Positions 1-12,384 of a stretch of 64,000 nucleotides of DNA are shown here, piece after piece (within the stretch, counting starts at the first letter, position 1; the number at the start of each line of letters is the position of its first letter). The notes beneath the pieces are model-generated. The model did not search any database. It was not told the DNA's origin and saw only the letters and a program-made list of their open reading frames with translations. The position numbers and the translations under genes were made by a program. The stretch covers positions 26,238,597 through 26,302,596 of the forward strand of contig CM046347.1 of the NCBI GenBank assembly GCA_025403435.1. Reading direction: 5' to 3'. This stretch comes from Artocarpus heterophyllus. Its lineage: Eukaryota; Streptophyta; Magnoliopsida; Rosales; Moraceae.

Positions 1-925
1 ATAGAGATCTTTGTACCCTTTTGGATCAATATTTGATTAGAACTTAAACATTTCCAATTTGGTATTCTCAGCCTTTCATTCCACAACAGTTTCTTTTTTG
101 CTAAAAAAACCATATCTTCCTTCTTCTGTAAAAGATCTCAGTATCCCCAGATTTCAGAACCCTTTACGTTCATTTTCCCCTTTTTCTCTCCATTTTTCAA
201 GTTTTTGTTGTTTAATGTGGATTAGAAATTTTTCACAACTTTTTTTTTTTAATTCTTCTGATAATATGTAAAGAGATTTAATGTGGATCGGTGGATCCCT
301 TATTCATCCTTTGTCTTGGTTTATGAGCTGCCCAACTTTCTATTCAGGTACCTCTCACTTTCTCTCTCATTGATTTCTTTCATTGCCTGAAAAATCCATT
401 GCTCTTTCTCTGGTACCCGACTTTTTCTCAGACATTTTGTCTCTTGCTGTTTTTTTTTTTTTTTTTTTCCTACCATTATGGTCTCAAAAACAGGATTTTT
501 CTGGGCTCCGTCTTTGCTACTCCTTAAGTACTTTGCCTGAAATGCATAGCGCTTCTAATCATCGTACACGTGTCCCAACTATGATAACCAATTTTCCCTT
601 TCCAAACCCACTGAAATTTCTCACCTTGCTGTGTGTCCACTGTTCTTAGGGATTGTGACCTTCACATGGCATTGTAACCCTCCATTTCCTTAACAAGAAT
701 GGAGCCCCACAGAGAGAATAGAGACCTGTTTATGTAATAGGCTAATAAGTGCATGTTTGTTTATAGGTCCAGACCATGCAGTACTTTATAAACTTTGAAC
801 TGATGAGTTTCATCTGAATGAATTGGTGCTTAAATCTGCGCTGATTGCAATGGTTTTAAATCCTAATGTAATGTTGAGACCTGTCCAAAAACCAAGTTCG
901 GAGAAGCTATCAGTGCGTTAGATCC

Positions 926-1065
926 AATTTTAGTTAAAAATGTTGTAGCATGTGAGAGCTTTACACTGTAGTTCACACTTTTAAAACATTATAGCATATA
1001 AAAATTTTACACTATGGCAACCAAAAGTTTTAGTTAAAACTAAGGTTGCCAAACACACTTTTAAA
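926..1065. repeat. Degraded MITE-like repeat copy
   Basis: Contains two offset copies of the family core (gagagctttacactgtag near 953 and a variant ending ttttacactatgg near 1005) followed by a tract ending gccaaacacac. The same core recurs at about 1463, 4860, 5925, 6500, 11059, 11255 and 12385, so this is a dispersed short repeat, not a unique sequence. Edges are uncertain. Confidence 0.5.
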
Positions 1066-1462
1066 TTCACATGGTCTAGAACCAAATTTGTCGAAGTAAA
1101 ACCCTGACTCTATTTCCTTGTAGTTCTTATACTATCTAAACTTAGTTTTTTGACGTGATGTTTTTATTTTTTTATTAGATTTTTACACTTTCAAAAGTTC
1201 AAAACCACCCATTCAAACCATAAGATTCAAAGCCACACTAATTTGAATCCGTAAACCAACCATATAGACCCTAAAATCAAACTTGTTATCAAAACACACA
1301 CTTGAAATAAGGTTTTAGGTCGTACTTTGACTGAAAAATTTAATTTTAAACCCCAATTTGAAATTTAACCCCCTTCAAATTGCAAATCATTTTAAAAAAT
1401 TTTCTTCACATAAATTACACTTAAAATGTGTTTTGTAAGTGTGGTATGAATCAAAATTTTAG

Positions 1463-1545
1463 ATTCAACCTGTAGTATATAAGAATTTTACATTATAGTA
1501 ACTAAAAGTTTTGGTTTAAACTGAAGTAGCCAAACACACTATAAA
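1463..1545. repeat. Degraded MITE-like repeat copy
   Basis: Shares the core (agaattttacattatag) and the flank gccaaacacact with the copy at 926-1065. No coding content. Boundaries are approximate. Confidence 0.4.
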
Positions 1546-2393
1546 ATAAAAAAGAAAGAAAAAAAAATTGACAAGTTTAAAACAATACACTACCAAGGTA
1601 TTAAATACCTCTACCAAAGAATCCTCATGATACACATCTTTAGCCTCACATTATTGAAGCACTTGAAGGAGCAGTGAAGTACATTAGAAAAGATTTTTGC
1701 TCACAAATGTGGGCAGCAGAGAAGACCCATAAAAGAGGAAAATCCACACCACCTTTGCTTAAGGCAAGGGAGAGCAAAAACTTTGTGCTAAACGTGATAC
1801 GTGAAACCCGGGTACTTTTAGCCATCTATAAATTAAATGACCAAAATACCCTTTGGGTTTCAAACGTGGTCCCCCTCTCTTTTTTAAGCTCAAAAGTGGA
1901 ATTATTATGCAGCCAAAGGGCAAAGTGGGTCAAACTCCATTTTCTTGAACAAAGAGGCTTTTTTTTTTATGGAATTCGATAGCTTTGGCTTTGGTGCTTT
2001 GCGACTAACCATGGTCCATGACACACCCTAGAATCCATAAACGAATGTTAGGTCGAGACCCACAGTTGTGTAGGGTTTTGGTGGCCGTCTCGATGAAATT
2101 TTTTGGCCTCGGCATTGGTGCTTGTTTGGTCAGGAAGAGTCAGGCTCAACGACAATTTGAAAAAACAACAAAATATGATATCAAAGGAAAAAGGGGTGTT
2201 CAACAAATACAAAAAGCTCTTGTCTTGTGGGGTTATCTCACAAACTTTGAGAGAGGGCATAATTGGGATTTTGGAGTTAGATGAAGGGTATGCATGGAAA
2301 AAGGGAGAAAAAGGACACGATTGCTTGCGCAAATCTAGCTAAGGGAAGAGAGTTAAGGCAAAAAAAATTCAAAAAGAAAATATTATATAAGAG

Positions 2394-2415
2394 GAGAGAG
2401 AGAGAGAGAGAGAGA
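2394..2415. repeat. (GA)n microsatellite
   Basis: Uninterrupted GA/AG dinucleotide run of about 22 bases. GA runs of this kind are common in plant promoters and 5' leaders. Confidence 0.85.
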
Positions 2416-2628
2416 AAATACCATGCTTAATTCGTACGAACGCAAATCAATTCCATTTCTTTCTCACTTTCTCTCTTTCTTTCCCACATTTATTTGGCCT
2501 CATTATGTTAGGACTGAGAAACAACAGTCTCACCACACACAAGGCAAAGTCCTCATGCCCCGAGGCTTGAGCTTCTCTCTCTCTCACAGCACCAAGGGAA
2601 AAAAAACGGAAACCCCTCTCTTTGAATA

Positions 2629-2658
2629 CATATATATACATATATATATATATATATA
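2629..2658. repeat. (TA)n microsatellite, TATA-like
   Basis: Alternating AT run with two C interruptions. It is followed by a pyrimidine-rich stretch and about 300 bases on by ATG-containing sequence. It could serve as a TATA element, but simple-sequence AT runs are frequent in this window. Confidence 0.6.
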
Positions 2659-3700
2659 GCTTCTTTCTTTTCTACGATTGGACAAGAAAACCATTAAAAG
2701 GAGGCTTCTCAAGCGAAAGGAGAAAGTGAAAGCCAGTGGAGAAAACGTACAATTTTTTCATTCCCTATTATTTGCTTTAGATGATTCACGTTATTTTCTT
2801 TTTCTTCACCAATAATGATTTCTTTTTGTTTTTATTTATGCCTCTTCTTTCTTTTTTTTTGAAGATAAATAAAAACCCATCTTTATTTCTTTGCCATATA
2901 AAAAACCCATATTTTTGTTTAATGAATCTCTTGGTTTTTTTTTTTTAAATTTCCAATAATGTTATGCTAGGCGTCTGGAGGTGGTACTACGACGCTGGGC
3001 TTGGCAACAAAGATTGGTGGAGGTGGAATATGGTGGGGGCTTTAGAAACGACAACAATCACTAGTAATGTTGATCAACAACACTCTCAATCTTCCATGGG
3101 AATGATCATGTACTTGTTAAAGCAAATCTTGCTGGGGTCAGTGGTACTAAACGACAAGAAATATTGGTCTGGCTATTATACAAGGAAGCATTACGACATT
3201 TCCAAGCTCAAAGCTTTCTTCTTCTTCTGCTTCTTCTCTGCCTTTTGATGATGATGGTGTTGGTGGTGATGGTTTGGTTAGGGTGATATTGGCGGGACGG
3301 CTCAATCTTTTTCTCTTTTTATTATTATTATTATATTACAGCTTCTTTTCTCTTGTCAAATTTTACTCAAAAGAAACTCTCTTACATTTTTTCTTTTTCT
3401 CTCTTTTTTTTTTTTTTTAGGCTTTCTGCTTTTTGTGTTCATATGGAATATGTGTACGCAGAGTTTCTATCTAATGATACTTTTCTTTTATTTGTGTTTT
3501 TTTGTTTTTCCCCCTTTGTACCTTTCTCTTTCCCCAAGCGAAAACTCCATTTGTTGTGAAAGAACGAAGAAGACGAATGCTGCCCATTTTGGTCCCAAAG
3601 TCACATCTCATTCGGACAGCAAGGTTGGTGAGTAAATTAAATTGTTAAATAAAAAAAATAGCCTTTAATTTTCTACGCAGAGACTTCAATGCATGAGAGG
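2659..3700 (+). other. Possible transcribed leader or broken gene, unassigned
   Basis: A GA tract and a TA tract lie upstream, then a leader-like stretch rich in T and C, then a locally GC-richer block at 2960-3290. That block contains a 94-codon open frame (2964-3248), and in another frame a short Ser-run followed by acidic and Gly residues. I recognise no family in any of the three plus frames, and the frames close quickly. It may be a 5' exon of a gene with later introns, a non-coding transcript, or chance. No function is proposed. Confidence 0.2.
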
Positions 3701-5924
3701 ACACTGCTTTGTCATGGATTCAAATTACTGTCGGCCTTTGCTTTCTGCTTCCTTTTTATTCTAAATATTTGTAATTTACTGTTATAATTGTTTTATTATT
3801 GTTATTACTATTATTATTTTGTTTTTTTCTTGAGATTTACGGGGCCTTTGATAGCTTAAGTTCGCATGTTTCAAATCCCACTGGGGAAATTTTTTTTTTT
3901 TTTTGGGACAAATTTCCATCCTTTTCCTCATCCATGAACCATTTCTTGTATAGGAGAGAGGATCCATTCCATGTTCCATAGCGCTCATTTGGCAAAAGAT
4001 TTTAGGTTCTTGGTTGTGCTGTTTTCAGTTTCTCTTTTGGGTTTTAGGCCTAGGCTGAGATGAGGGGTCCTTTTGTTATACTGAAACTGCTGGCCTATGG
4101 GGTTCCCTAGAGTTAGGGGACTCTCTTGTATGCTTTGTTTGGCACCAACGCTTGAAACCATGGTTTCAACCGTTCATAGTGAAAAGCTTTCTGCAATTAT
4201 AGTATAAAGTAAAAAATAACTATAGTATAAAACTTTAATAGCTATAATAGTTTAAATCTATATTAATTCTAGCTAATCTCTTAAACAATCTAGCAGACTA
4301 GTATTTGATTTTAAGTGGAATACAAAAAATGAGTAAGAGCAAAAACCAGAGGCAAAGACAAAAGAAAGCTGAGGAATGAATAACGGAAGGGCCTCCCTTA
4401 GTCTTTGGGGGTGTCCTATCAATTGCGCAATGCAATTTCGGATTTTCTTGGTTTGGTTTTTGTATGCACGTGAAATCTTAGCTTTGTTTAGTATATAATA
4501 TAAAGAGCTTATTTTTCTATCTAGGCTTTCTTTCATGCCCCTTTGGGTGGGACCCAATTGGGTTATGCGATTTCTTGGGAAGGAGTAAGGATTTGGCATT
4601 TGTGATGGAAATTGTTTGCTATATCATAGTTATGTATTTCTCCCTATGAACTGCCTCTCTGTAGTACCTTTCTTTAAGTTTTTAATACCTTTGAAGCTGT
4701 CCTTGGCATTTTCAATTCTATTTAAAAGTATAGCACTTTCTTAATTGATTTAGCTAGTTCAACACTCAATGATCTATCTTTAATTGCTTTTCATGACTTA
4801 CAAGCCGTGTGGAACTTCAATTGGACATGAAGTTTTAAGTTTAAGAACCGTATCATATGAGAACTTGATATTGTAGTAATTTATTGTAACACGTGAAAGT
4901 TTTACATTGTTTATATTGATTGAAACTGGTTTTTTAAACATATTACACATCTAGGTTTTTTCTATGCGTAAGCCTGCAAATCATTTAGTGATAAGGTCTT
5001 GATTTGAAGTAAGGGAGTAATGATATACATTCATATTTGTGTTTTTTTTTTTTTTTGGCTGATAAGTATGTTGCGATGTGACGGCATCCAGAGGCAGCCA
5101 TATGCATGGAAACGGATCTATAAATGGTATCCAGCATGATCCAATGTCACTTTCTACCACAATTGGTAGAAATATTCTCTAAAACAAAATTAACAATAAT
5201 TAAATTTCTACGAGAAAAAGCTATCCTTTTCACTACTGATGGTAATATTTTAACTGCCGGAGTAATTTCAAACTTTCTAATCTAAGAATGGCCAATGGTT
5301 AAAACACCAGTTCCTATAAGTTAAAAAAAAAAAAAAAGGAATTCCTATTGTAGAATACAATTTACTCACTGAAGGCATTCTTTGTTGATTTGTCATGTGA
5401 TTTTTATTCTGATATGATTATGCTTTTGATAGTTCATAATTATCATCTATCTATAGATTTTTTTTCTTCATATTCTAACACTAACCATCTTTAACAAGGT
5501 TTTTTGTTTTCATTCTTTTAGCGAGCTAGATTAAGGGACATTGATGGGTCATCAGAATTAATTAACAATCATACTAATGTTACAATGTAAATGATGTTTT
5601 CCCTTTTCTTCTCTTTGATTTCAAGTGATACTAATAATATGAGTAAATAAGTATAAGGCATATGACCTGCTGAGGGCAATTATTAGTACTGAACATTGCG
5701 GTCTGCAGCCTCTGATTTGAGTGTGCATCACGGTTGCAAGTCTAGAAAGCCCTATTAGGCAGTCATATTCTCCACTGCAGGAGAAAAATGATTTGCATTC
5801 ATGTTTCTAGTTTGATTGTCATTAACTTTCTAGATTTCATCTTCAGATTGCAAATTCATAGCATCAACTTGGAAGTACATTTAAATCTAATTTGCCCATT
5901 TGAAAAAACAGTTGAAAGTATTAG

Positions 5925-6057
5925 TTATAATTATAAATAGTGTAGAACTTTCACATATTATAGTAAGAAAAATAAAAAATTATTACAGTATAAAGCTTTC
6001 ACATACTACAATTTTCAAACCAAAATTATTAGTTCTAACTGCTTTTTTAAACGGCCT
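5925..6057. repeat. Degraded MITE-like repeat copy
   Basis: Contains two offset half-units built on (t)agaactttcacatattata and a homologous aaagctttcacatactaca, like the paired half-units in the 926 and 11059 copies. Edges approximate. Confidence 0.4.
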
Positions 6058-6499
6058 ATAAGGGATATGGAGCTTTACATTTTCCTTGCATTTATCACAT
6101 TTTAGAAGAAAATAAATTCGTCAAAAAAAAAAAAAGTAATAAATTTCAACCAAACAAGAAACGAGACAGAAAATTAAATAGCAGCAGAGAGTAAAATCAG
6201 TGCTGGTCAGGGAAATGGTTATCAATGCATTTATTCTGGTTCATATTCTACAGCGACCATTTAGAAAAACATAGGCCGACCATCGTATGTTTTGCATTAA
6301 TCGCAGAGGAACACAGACAGGAAAACAAGAAGATGATTAATGAAGTATTAAGCAAATGAACATAATAGAAAGCTTTATTACAGTTTGTGGTTTTAAAATT
6401 TCCAATCATGGGAACATCAAGAATCACAGAATATCACTGAATTCACAATTAATTTTATCCCCTAAATCAAGATTGAGAATTAGAACCGAAAGTAATGAA

Positions 6500-6640
6500 A
6501 GTTGCAGCTAAAAGTACTATAGCATGTAATAGTTTTACATTGTAACATTCTTTTGCTTTATAATGTAACATGTGAGTTAATATTTTTTTTAAAAAATAAT
6601 GAGTTAAAATTAAGTTTTTAAACCGACACGAGCTTAGGCA
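6500..6640. repeat. Degraded MITE-like repeat copy
   Basis: Contains the family core as tagcatgtaatagttttacattgt followed by gtaacatgtgagtt, the half-unit arrangement seen in the other copies, and ends near gttaaaattaagtttttaaacc. Edges approximate. Confidence 0.4.
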
Positions 6641-8744
6641 TTCAATTTTCAACTAGTTGGAGCAAAGCAAGACATAACTAAGAGCTGGATTGGTTGGAGG
6701 GAAAAGCGGAAGAAGGGATGGGGTGAAGGGATTAGTGAAGGACTTTGGTACCCATGGTGTTTGGTCGGGGAACGGATTAGATAAGAAATTTCAAATTGTT
6801 CAAAGTATCCAAAATTTTATATATACAAATACGAAAAGATTGGAGGGAAAACTCCACACCAAACACAGTACAAAAAGGCTTTTTTTGTCCTTCCCCTGTA
6901 TTTTTCTCACCTATCTATGTCATACACCTTACTTTCCTTGTTCTTTATTTCCCCTCTAGCCGTATAGTCTAACTTCTAAATGAGAGAATTGAATGTCTAC
7001 AATCTAATCATAGAGTTTAAGTTTCAATTGTCATAGAGGTGTCGTAGACACATTCGTTTTACAATTATGCAAATCTAAGGTCTGTTTAGTAGAACTTCTG
7101 TTTGTGCTTTTAGTTAGTAAAAAGAGACAAGTAAAAACCATGGTTTTTTTAATGAGTGTTTGAAATCATATTTTAAAAAAATCTTAAATGGATCAAAATA
7201 GTTTTAAAATTTTTATAATTAATAAAATTGTGCAAGGGGAATTTTCATAAATACATGTTTTAGGATTTACTCCTCATAAATATCACACATATTCATTTGT
7301 GGCACAACTTAACATATCATATGAATAATAATGTGACAAACTTTTCTAAATGTGACACGAATAAACACTATCTTTTTCAAATATGACGTAACATGTAATT
7401 TTCTCAATGTTGTTGTAATGAAGTTTATTAGGTCTCGTTAAAATCACATACAAGTTTTAAAGTCTATTTTAAAAGTATACTTTGAGAAGCAACATTTTGT
7501 AGCTTTGTCTAGAAACTCTCTTGGAGAGCCAAAACACTTACAACAGATAATCCAAACAGTTTCAAATTCAACTTTTAGACTTAAAAACCCAAAAGCAGCT
7601 TCTAAGAAGCGTTTCCAAACAAACCCTGAATCACTATTGTAATCTAATTCAATAAGCACAAAACAACTACATTTTAACACAATATACCCGTCCAATGTTT
7701 TCCACGAGTTAGGATTTCCCGAACTCCTACAAGTCTTCACTATCCTGATATTTGCCAAACAGTTTTGGCGTACCAAAAATAAAAAAAACCTCAACGATGA
7801 ACCGGTGCAAGCTTACTGAATTTACTAAATTCTGTCATATTAATAAGTTTGAAATTAAAATTACACGATAAAAATAGAAATATGCTAAAACAATTTCTAA
7901 AAGCAAGTTTTGCCATAACATTGGAAGGACAAGAAACTTTTTTAGGCTCAAGAGTCAAGACAAAGAACCTTTGTTAGGGCATGGAGAATACAAGAATGGA
8001 TGAAAACAAACAAGGAAAGACCATGGTAGTTTCATCTCTTAGGCAGGACAGCTGTTATAACATCAGTTGCCATTGGCCCCAAAAAGTGGAAAAAAAGAAA
8101 AAGAAGCACCAATAACAATACTTAAACCAAACAGCAAGCAAACAATCTGTCAAGTGCATTCTTCCCCAGAAAATCCAGAACAACACGGAAAAGTTTAAAC
8201 TTTAAAGAATCACAACAAGGAGTATTATGCAGGTTAAGCTCAGTAGAAACAACGAAAAAATCATGCTAATGCGTAGAGGACAAAGGATAGGATGCTATAG
8301 TTCTGCAATTATACGAGAATAGCACAGCAATAAGGGGATAGGGGAGAATGGTACCATAGGCCGATACGCTGAAATTCGTCGATGGTACGTTACCAGAATA
8401 CAAGCACAGATGCACGCATAGAATAGGATCAAATATTGTCACAAAGACTATGCACGCGTAAAATAGGATCGAATTAATAAATTCTCAGTTCCACCACAAT
8501 AGATTAGAAAATAGACAAAAAGAATAGTAGAATAATCAAAGCAATTTTAGTAAATATCTAACTCAAATGAACACAGACAGACAGAAATACCATGATGTTA
8601 TCACGTAGAAACTTGGCGATCACTGACACTCTTCTACAAAAGCATCAATCACGACTAAGCAAAATTTAAATGATAAAGATATTATTCCCAAAAAAATTCC
8701 AATTACACATAAATACATAACCTGATCAGCTCCTTCAACAACAC

Positions 8745-8952
8745 ATTTTCGATCCTATACTCATCAAGTTGCACCTCTATCCACACCATAGATTATTTAT
8801 TTATCTAGATGAGGTACATAATCAACGTTCCAATTACAAATACAACGCATTTTAGATCTTATCCTCTTCAAGATGTACCTCCACCCACCCCATAGATTGA
8901 TTAATTATTCAACTAGATGAGGAACATAATCAACGGCTCACTTACAATCAAG
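8745..8952. repeat. Diverged tandem duplication downstream of the fucose synthase gene
   Basis: Two copies with a period of about 104 bases (8745 and 8849), recognisable by attttNgatcNtatNctcNtcaag, the shared phrase ccatagatt and the shared end gaggNacataatcaacg. They are clearly diverged, so the duplication is old. They lie 490-690 bases downstream of the stop codon of the minus-strand gene, possibly in or beyond its 3' region. Confidence 0.65.
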
Positions 8953-9439
8953 ACATAGCTAGTGAAATTTATAAATTATATAGACAGACGTCTAATGATA
9001 CAAAATGGCACAATACTTTTGATTCCTTCAACAACACCTCACTCGTTTTAAGGCTTTTGATTCCTAACAACACCTCACTTAATTTTAACCTCGTCTCGTC
9101 AAAGATCAATCTCTAATGACATCTCAGATCAATTATTCCACACTAATTCAACACTCGATCCATGTTCAAATTACAGGGCAATAAAATCTCAACCACAATA
9201 ATGATATCAAGAATTTCCTATGTAACATCACCAAAATGAGTTTGACAGAACCACCTGAAAAAGCATCGTCATCATCAATTATTCCACAGAAATTTTAGTA
9301 CATAATCCATGTTCCGAAGTTGCAACAACTTGGTAATCAAAACTCAATAACAATATTGAATTAACTTCCACAAAACAACAATGAAAACTATAAATCATTA
9401 AGGAAACTCGTTTTAAGCAAAATCACCACACAAAAAACA

Positions 9440-10606
9440 TCATTGCTTGACATACCCCAAGTACCACTTGTAAGTATCCACAAGCCCTTCCTTAAGTGAG
9501 AACTTCGGCGTCCACCCGAAACCCGCTAACTTCGAGCTATCCATGAGCTTCCTCGGCGTTCCGTCGGGCTTGGACCGGTCCCAAACAAGCTCACCTTCAA
9601 ACCCAACAACCTCCTTAACCAACTCGGCCAACTCCTTAATAGTCACCTCTTTCCCACTCCCAACATTGACATGCCCCAAACCACTATACTCCTCCATCAA
9701 GAACACACAAGCATCAGCCAAATCATCCACATGCAAGAACTCCCTCAACGGGCTCCCACTCCCCCAAACAACAACTTCCTTATCACCCCTCACTTTGGCC
9801 TCGTGAAACCTCCTCATCAGGGCAGGCAAAACGTGGGAATTCTCCGGGTGGAAGTTGTCGTTTTGTCCGTACAGGTTAGTGGGCATTGCGGAAATGGCAT
9901 CCCAGCCGTGCTGGATCCGGTAAGCCTGGCACATCTTGATGCCGGCGATCTTGGCGACAGCGTACCACTCGTTGGTCGGCTCCAATGGGCCGGTGAGGAG
10001 GGCCTGCTCAGGGATGGGCTGGGGGGCGAATTTGGGGTAAATGCAAGACGAACCCAAAAACAGGAGCTTCTTCACGCCGTGGCGGTACGAGGAGTCAATG
10101 ACGTTAGTCTGGATTTGGAGGTTGACGGCGATAAAGTCGGCGGGGTAGGTGTTGTTGGCGTGGATCCCGCCGACCTTCGCGGCGGAGAGGAAAACGAATT
10201 GCAGCTTCTCGGCGGCGAAGAACGATTCGACGTCGTTTTGGCTGGTGAGGTCGAGTTCGGCGTGGGTGCGGAGGACGAGGTTGGTGAAGCCTAACGATTG
10301 GAGATTCCGTACGATGGCGGAGCCGACCAGCCCGCGGTGCCCGGCGACGAAGATCTTCGCCGATTTGTCGGAGAGGAACGAGTTTGACGCGTTGTCTGTG
10401 GGCAAAAAAAAAAACAGTGTGAAGACGTTAGGTTTTTGCTTTTTGGAGATCTAGATGTATGTTTGTTTGGTTGCCGAGAAAATGCGGGAAAGGAGATGGA
10501 AAGTAGGATTTTATGAAGTAAATTTTTACATTTGTTTTTTCTCTGAGATTTTCTTAGCAACCAAACAAGGTGAGAGAGAGAGTGTACCCTTGTTGACGCC
10601 TCCCAT
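9440..10606 (-). CDS. GER: GDP-L-fucose synthase (GDP-4-keto-6-deoxymannose 3,5-epimerase-4-reductase)
   Basis: Catalyses the last step of de novo GDP-L-fucose synthesis in the cytosol: epimerisation of GDP-4-keto-6-deoxy-D-mannose at C3 and C5, then NADPH reduction at C4. The product feeds fucosylation of xyloglucan, pectin, arabinogalactan and N-glycans. The ATG is at 10606; exon 1 codes 19 bases (10606-10588), a 192-base GT-AG intron spans 10587-10396, and exon 2 runs 10395-9440 with a TGA stop. The splice keeps frame and gives 324 residues, close to known plant enzymes. Seen in spliced numbering: the Rossmann GxxGxxG at 25-31 (GHRGLVG), the GSSC block with catalytic Ser near 122 and Cys124, the YxxxK pair Tyr151 and Lys155, and a conserved His near 194. 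All key residues of this short-chain dehydrogenase family are present, so it should be functional. Exon 2 is distinctly GC-richer than its surroundings. The family is certain; which paralogue (GER1 or GER2 type) is not. Confidence 0.95.
10396..10587 (-). other. Intron of the GDP-L-fucose synthase gene
   Basis: The donor AAGG|GTACAC and acceptor GCCCACAG|ACAACG restore an open frame from the ATG at 10606 into the long exon. A T-run on the coding strand lies just before the acceptor, as in plant introns. The non-ATG frame start at 10405 is an artefact of reading into the intron. Confidence 0.85.
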
Positions 10607-10749
10607 TTTGCTGAATTGAGGAAGTACAATGAAAGACACGAGAGGTTTCTTTTTCTTCTTCCTCTAGTTGATGATAACCGTCGGCCAACGCCTTCAGGTT
10701 TCGTTTACTGGAAACGAGAATACCAAAAAGAGAGAACTTGCCTCCACTG

Positions 10750-11050
10750 AGATTTATAAGGGATATTTTGAAAAAAGAGTAAAAAGAAAATTTTGAATAG
10801 GAGAAATAACTTTTTTTTTTTTTTTTAAGAATACGTTTTTTTGTGTAAAAAAATTGCTCTAATTTTTTTTTAAAAAGATAAAAAAAAAATTGTAGCAAAA
10901 AAAAAAACCTTAATAGAGTGAAAAAAAACTAAAGAGGTTTTTATGCCCAAAAAGCTTTTTTTGAATGCCAAAAACTGCCAAAAAAGGTCATTTTTTCAAA
11001 AAAACTTTTTCTTAAAATCATTTTTAAAAATCTCCTGATTTATAAGGTGT
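10750..11050. repeat. A/T-run repeat, relative of the foldback element at 26.8 kb
   Basis: Long A and T runs with the phrase tgccaaaaactgccaaaaaagg, resembling gtcaaaaactgtccaaaaaaa in the right arm of the inverted-repeat element at about 27330. It lies directly upstream of the fucose synthase start (about 150-450 bases), so it may occupy the promoter. Only one arm is recognisable; edges are uncertain. Confidence 0.4.
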
Positions 11051-11058
11051 TTTAGCAT

Positions 11059-11449
11059 GATACTAAGAATCATTAGTTAGAACTATTTTTACATACGAGA
11101 GTTTTATATTATAATAACTTTTTTTCTTTTTATTTTAACATATAAGAGCTTTACACTGTTTATAACTGAGTCTTTTTCCTTTTTATTATAGCATATAAGA
11201 GTGTTATACGGTTTATAGCTGAGTTAGTGCTGTAAACCACCCGATGTCAAACACGATACTAAAAATCATTAGTTAGAACTATTTTTACATATGAGAGTTT
11301 TATATTATAATAACTTTTTTCTTTTTATTTTAACATATAAGAGCTTTACACTGTTTATAATTGAGTCTTTTTCCTTTTTATTATAGCATATAAGAGTGTT
11401 ATACGGTTTATAGCTGAGTTAGTGCTGTAAACCATCCGACGTCAAACAC
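11059..11449. repeat. 196-bp tandem duplication of a MITE-like repeat
   Basis: Two almost identical units, 11059-11254 and 11255-11449, each beginning gatacta and ending gtcaaacac. Differences are single-base, so the duplication is fairly recent. The outer flanks read ggtgttttagcatg on the left and gtcaaacacc on the right, a short imperfect inverted pair that may be the termini of the parent MITE. Each unit contains two half-units built on the core agagctttacactgtt. Confidence 0.85.
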
Positions 11450-11956
11450 CAACTGATTTTCCTTCCTTATTTTTATAGTTCCCATTTATACAAAAAATTA
11501 AGCCATTGAGACAATATTTTCAAACAAAACCTTATTTTTAAAGAAAAAAATAAAATTATTTTCAATGGTGCATTTTGATAAGAATATTCTCAATCTAACT
11601 GCTAAACTTCCAAAACCATATTTGTCTTATAAATTTTAAATTGTTCCCGCTAAATCTTTCTATTAGAATTTATGTTAAAAAGCAATCATTTGATCGTTTT
11701 GTTCCTTTCCTTCAAGCTTCTATTTTTAAAAAGACAGTAAGATCCTAATTATATTGTTTTGATTTGACCAAAATACCATTTATCTTTACATTAACTTATA
11801 AAATAATCATCTAATTGATAAATTTCCTTTTCATAAAGAAAATATTTATCCAAAAATGCGGGATTTTTTTCATTAAAAATTTTAATTACACAATTAAGAA
11901 TTCCAAAATTAAAAAAAACCTTTGAAAATAAAATTTTAAAAAAACAAAGATCTCTC

Positions 11957-12335
11957 CTACATGAGTTTGGGGGGCTTAGCCAATGAAAGTCGTCTAGGCT
12001 TGCAGCTAGGCCGCTCATAGATGCAAGGCAACACAAGAAAGCCTGAGCTTGCAATGGGTGGGGTAGTATTCGATTTCGTGAGGGTAAGGGCGGCATTTGA
12101 TTTTGAAGTGGGAGGTGGTGGTGCTAGAATAACGGAGGGGCTCAACGATGCGGAAAATGTAGGGTTGTAGTTACAGGGGGCGACATGACAGTGAAAGTGG
12201 CATTAGTTGCAACGACGGTGCAGTGGGAAGTAGCTTGGACTAGGTCAGCGATGGCCTGGGTAGGCTTGTGGGGCAGTGGCGCTAGAATGGATGTGACAGA
12301 TGGTGATGTGGAACTTGGTTAGTGATGGCTTCCTT
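11957..12335. other. GC-richer block, unassigned
   Basis: Locally G-rich on the plus strand (runs of gg, repeated gtggtggtgctagaat and gtggcgctagaatgg). The minus strand has two short overlapping open frames (11791-12096, 11957-12145) with no recognisable domain. Base composition differs sharply from both neighbours, so it may be a gene fragment or transposon internal piece. Confidence 0.25.
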
Positions 12336-12384
12336 TTTTTTTTTCTTCCTTTCTTTCTTTCTTTCTTGATGGCTTAATTAACAG

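Larger units (their letters stand above)
1..2393. other. Non-coding flank, no gene recognised
   Basis: No open frame here gives a recognisable protein; the short ORFs start at non-ATG codons and are rich in F, L, K and S, as expected for T- and A-rich spacer. A T-run sits at about 450-468. Degraded copies of the short MITE-like family described at 926-1065 and 1463-1545 lie in this stretch. A real exon of a gene extending beyond the window cannot be excluded without transcript data. Confidence 0.5.
3701..8744. other. Intergenic spacer with repeat debris
   Basis: AT-rich sequence without a supportable gene. It holds degraded copies of the short MITE-like family near 4166-4262, 4858-4942, 5925-6057 and 6500-6640. 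The longest open frame (7444-7794, minus, 116 codons) has no recognisable domain. Part of that stretch (around 7080-7640) has edges resembling a degraded terminal-inverted-repeat element, with gtttccaaacaaaccctga on one side. Nothing else stands out. Confidence 0.45.

Noticed and set aside
2964..3248. 94-codon ORF as a real gene
   Set aside because: No recognised family, unusual composition (Trp-rich start, Phe-rich end), and frames close at once on both sides; kept only as an unassigned low-confidence region.
7444..7794. 116-codon minus ORF as a gene
   Set aside because: Composition and edges suggest degraded repeat; no domain recognised.
9671..10294. 207-codon plus-strand ORF over the fucose synthase exon
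   Set aside because: Antisense shadow of a GC-rich exon; no domain, and the minus strand has a full enzyme.
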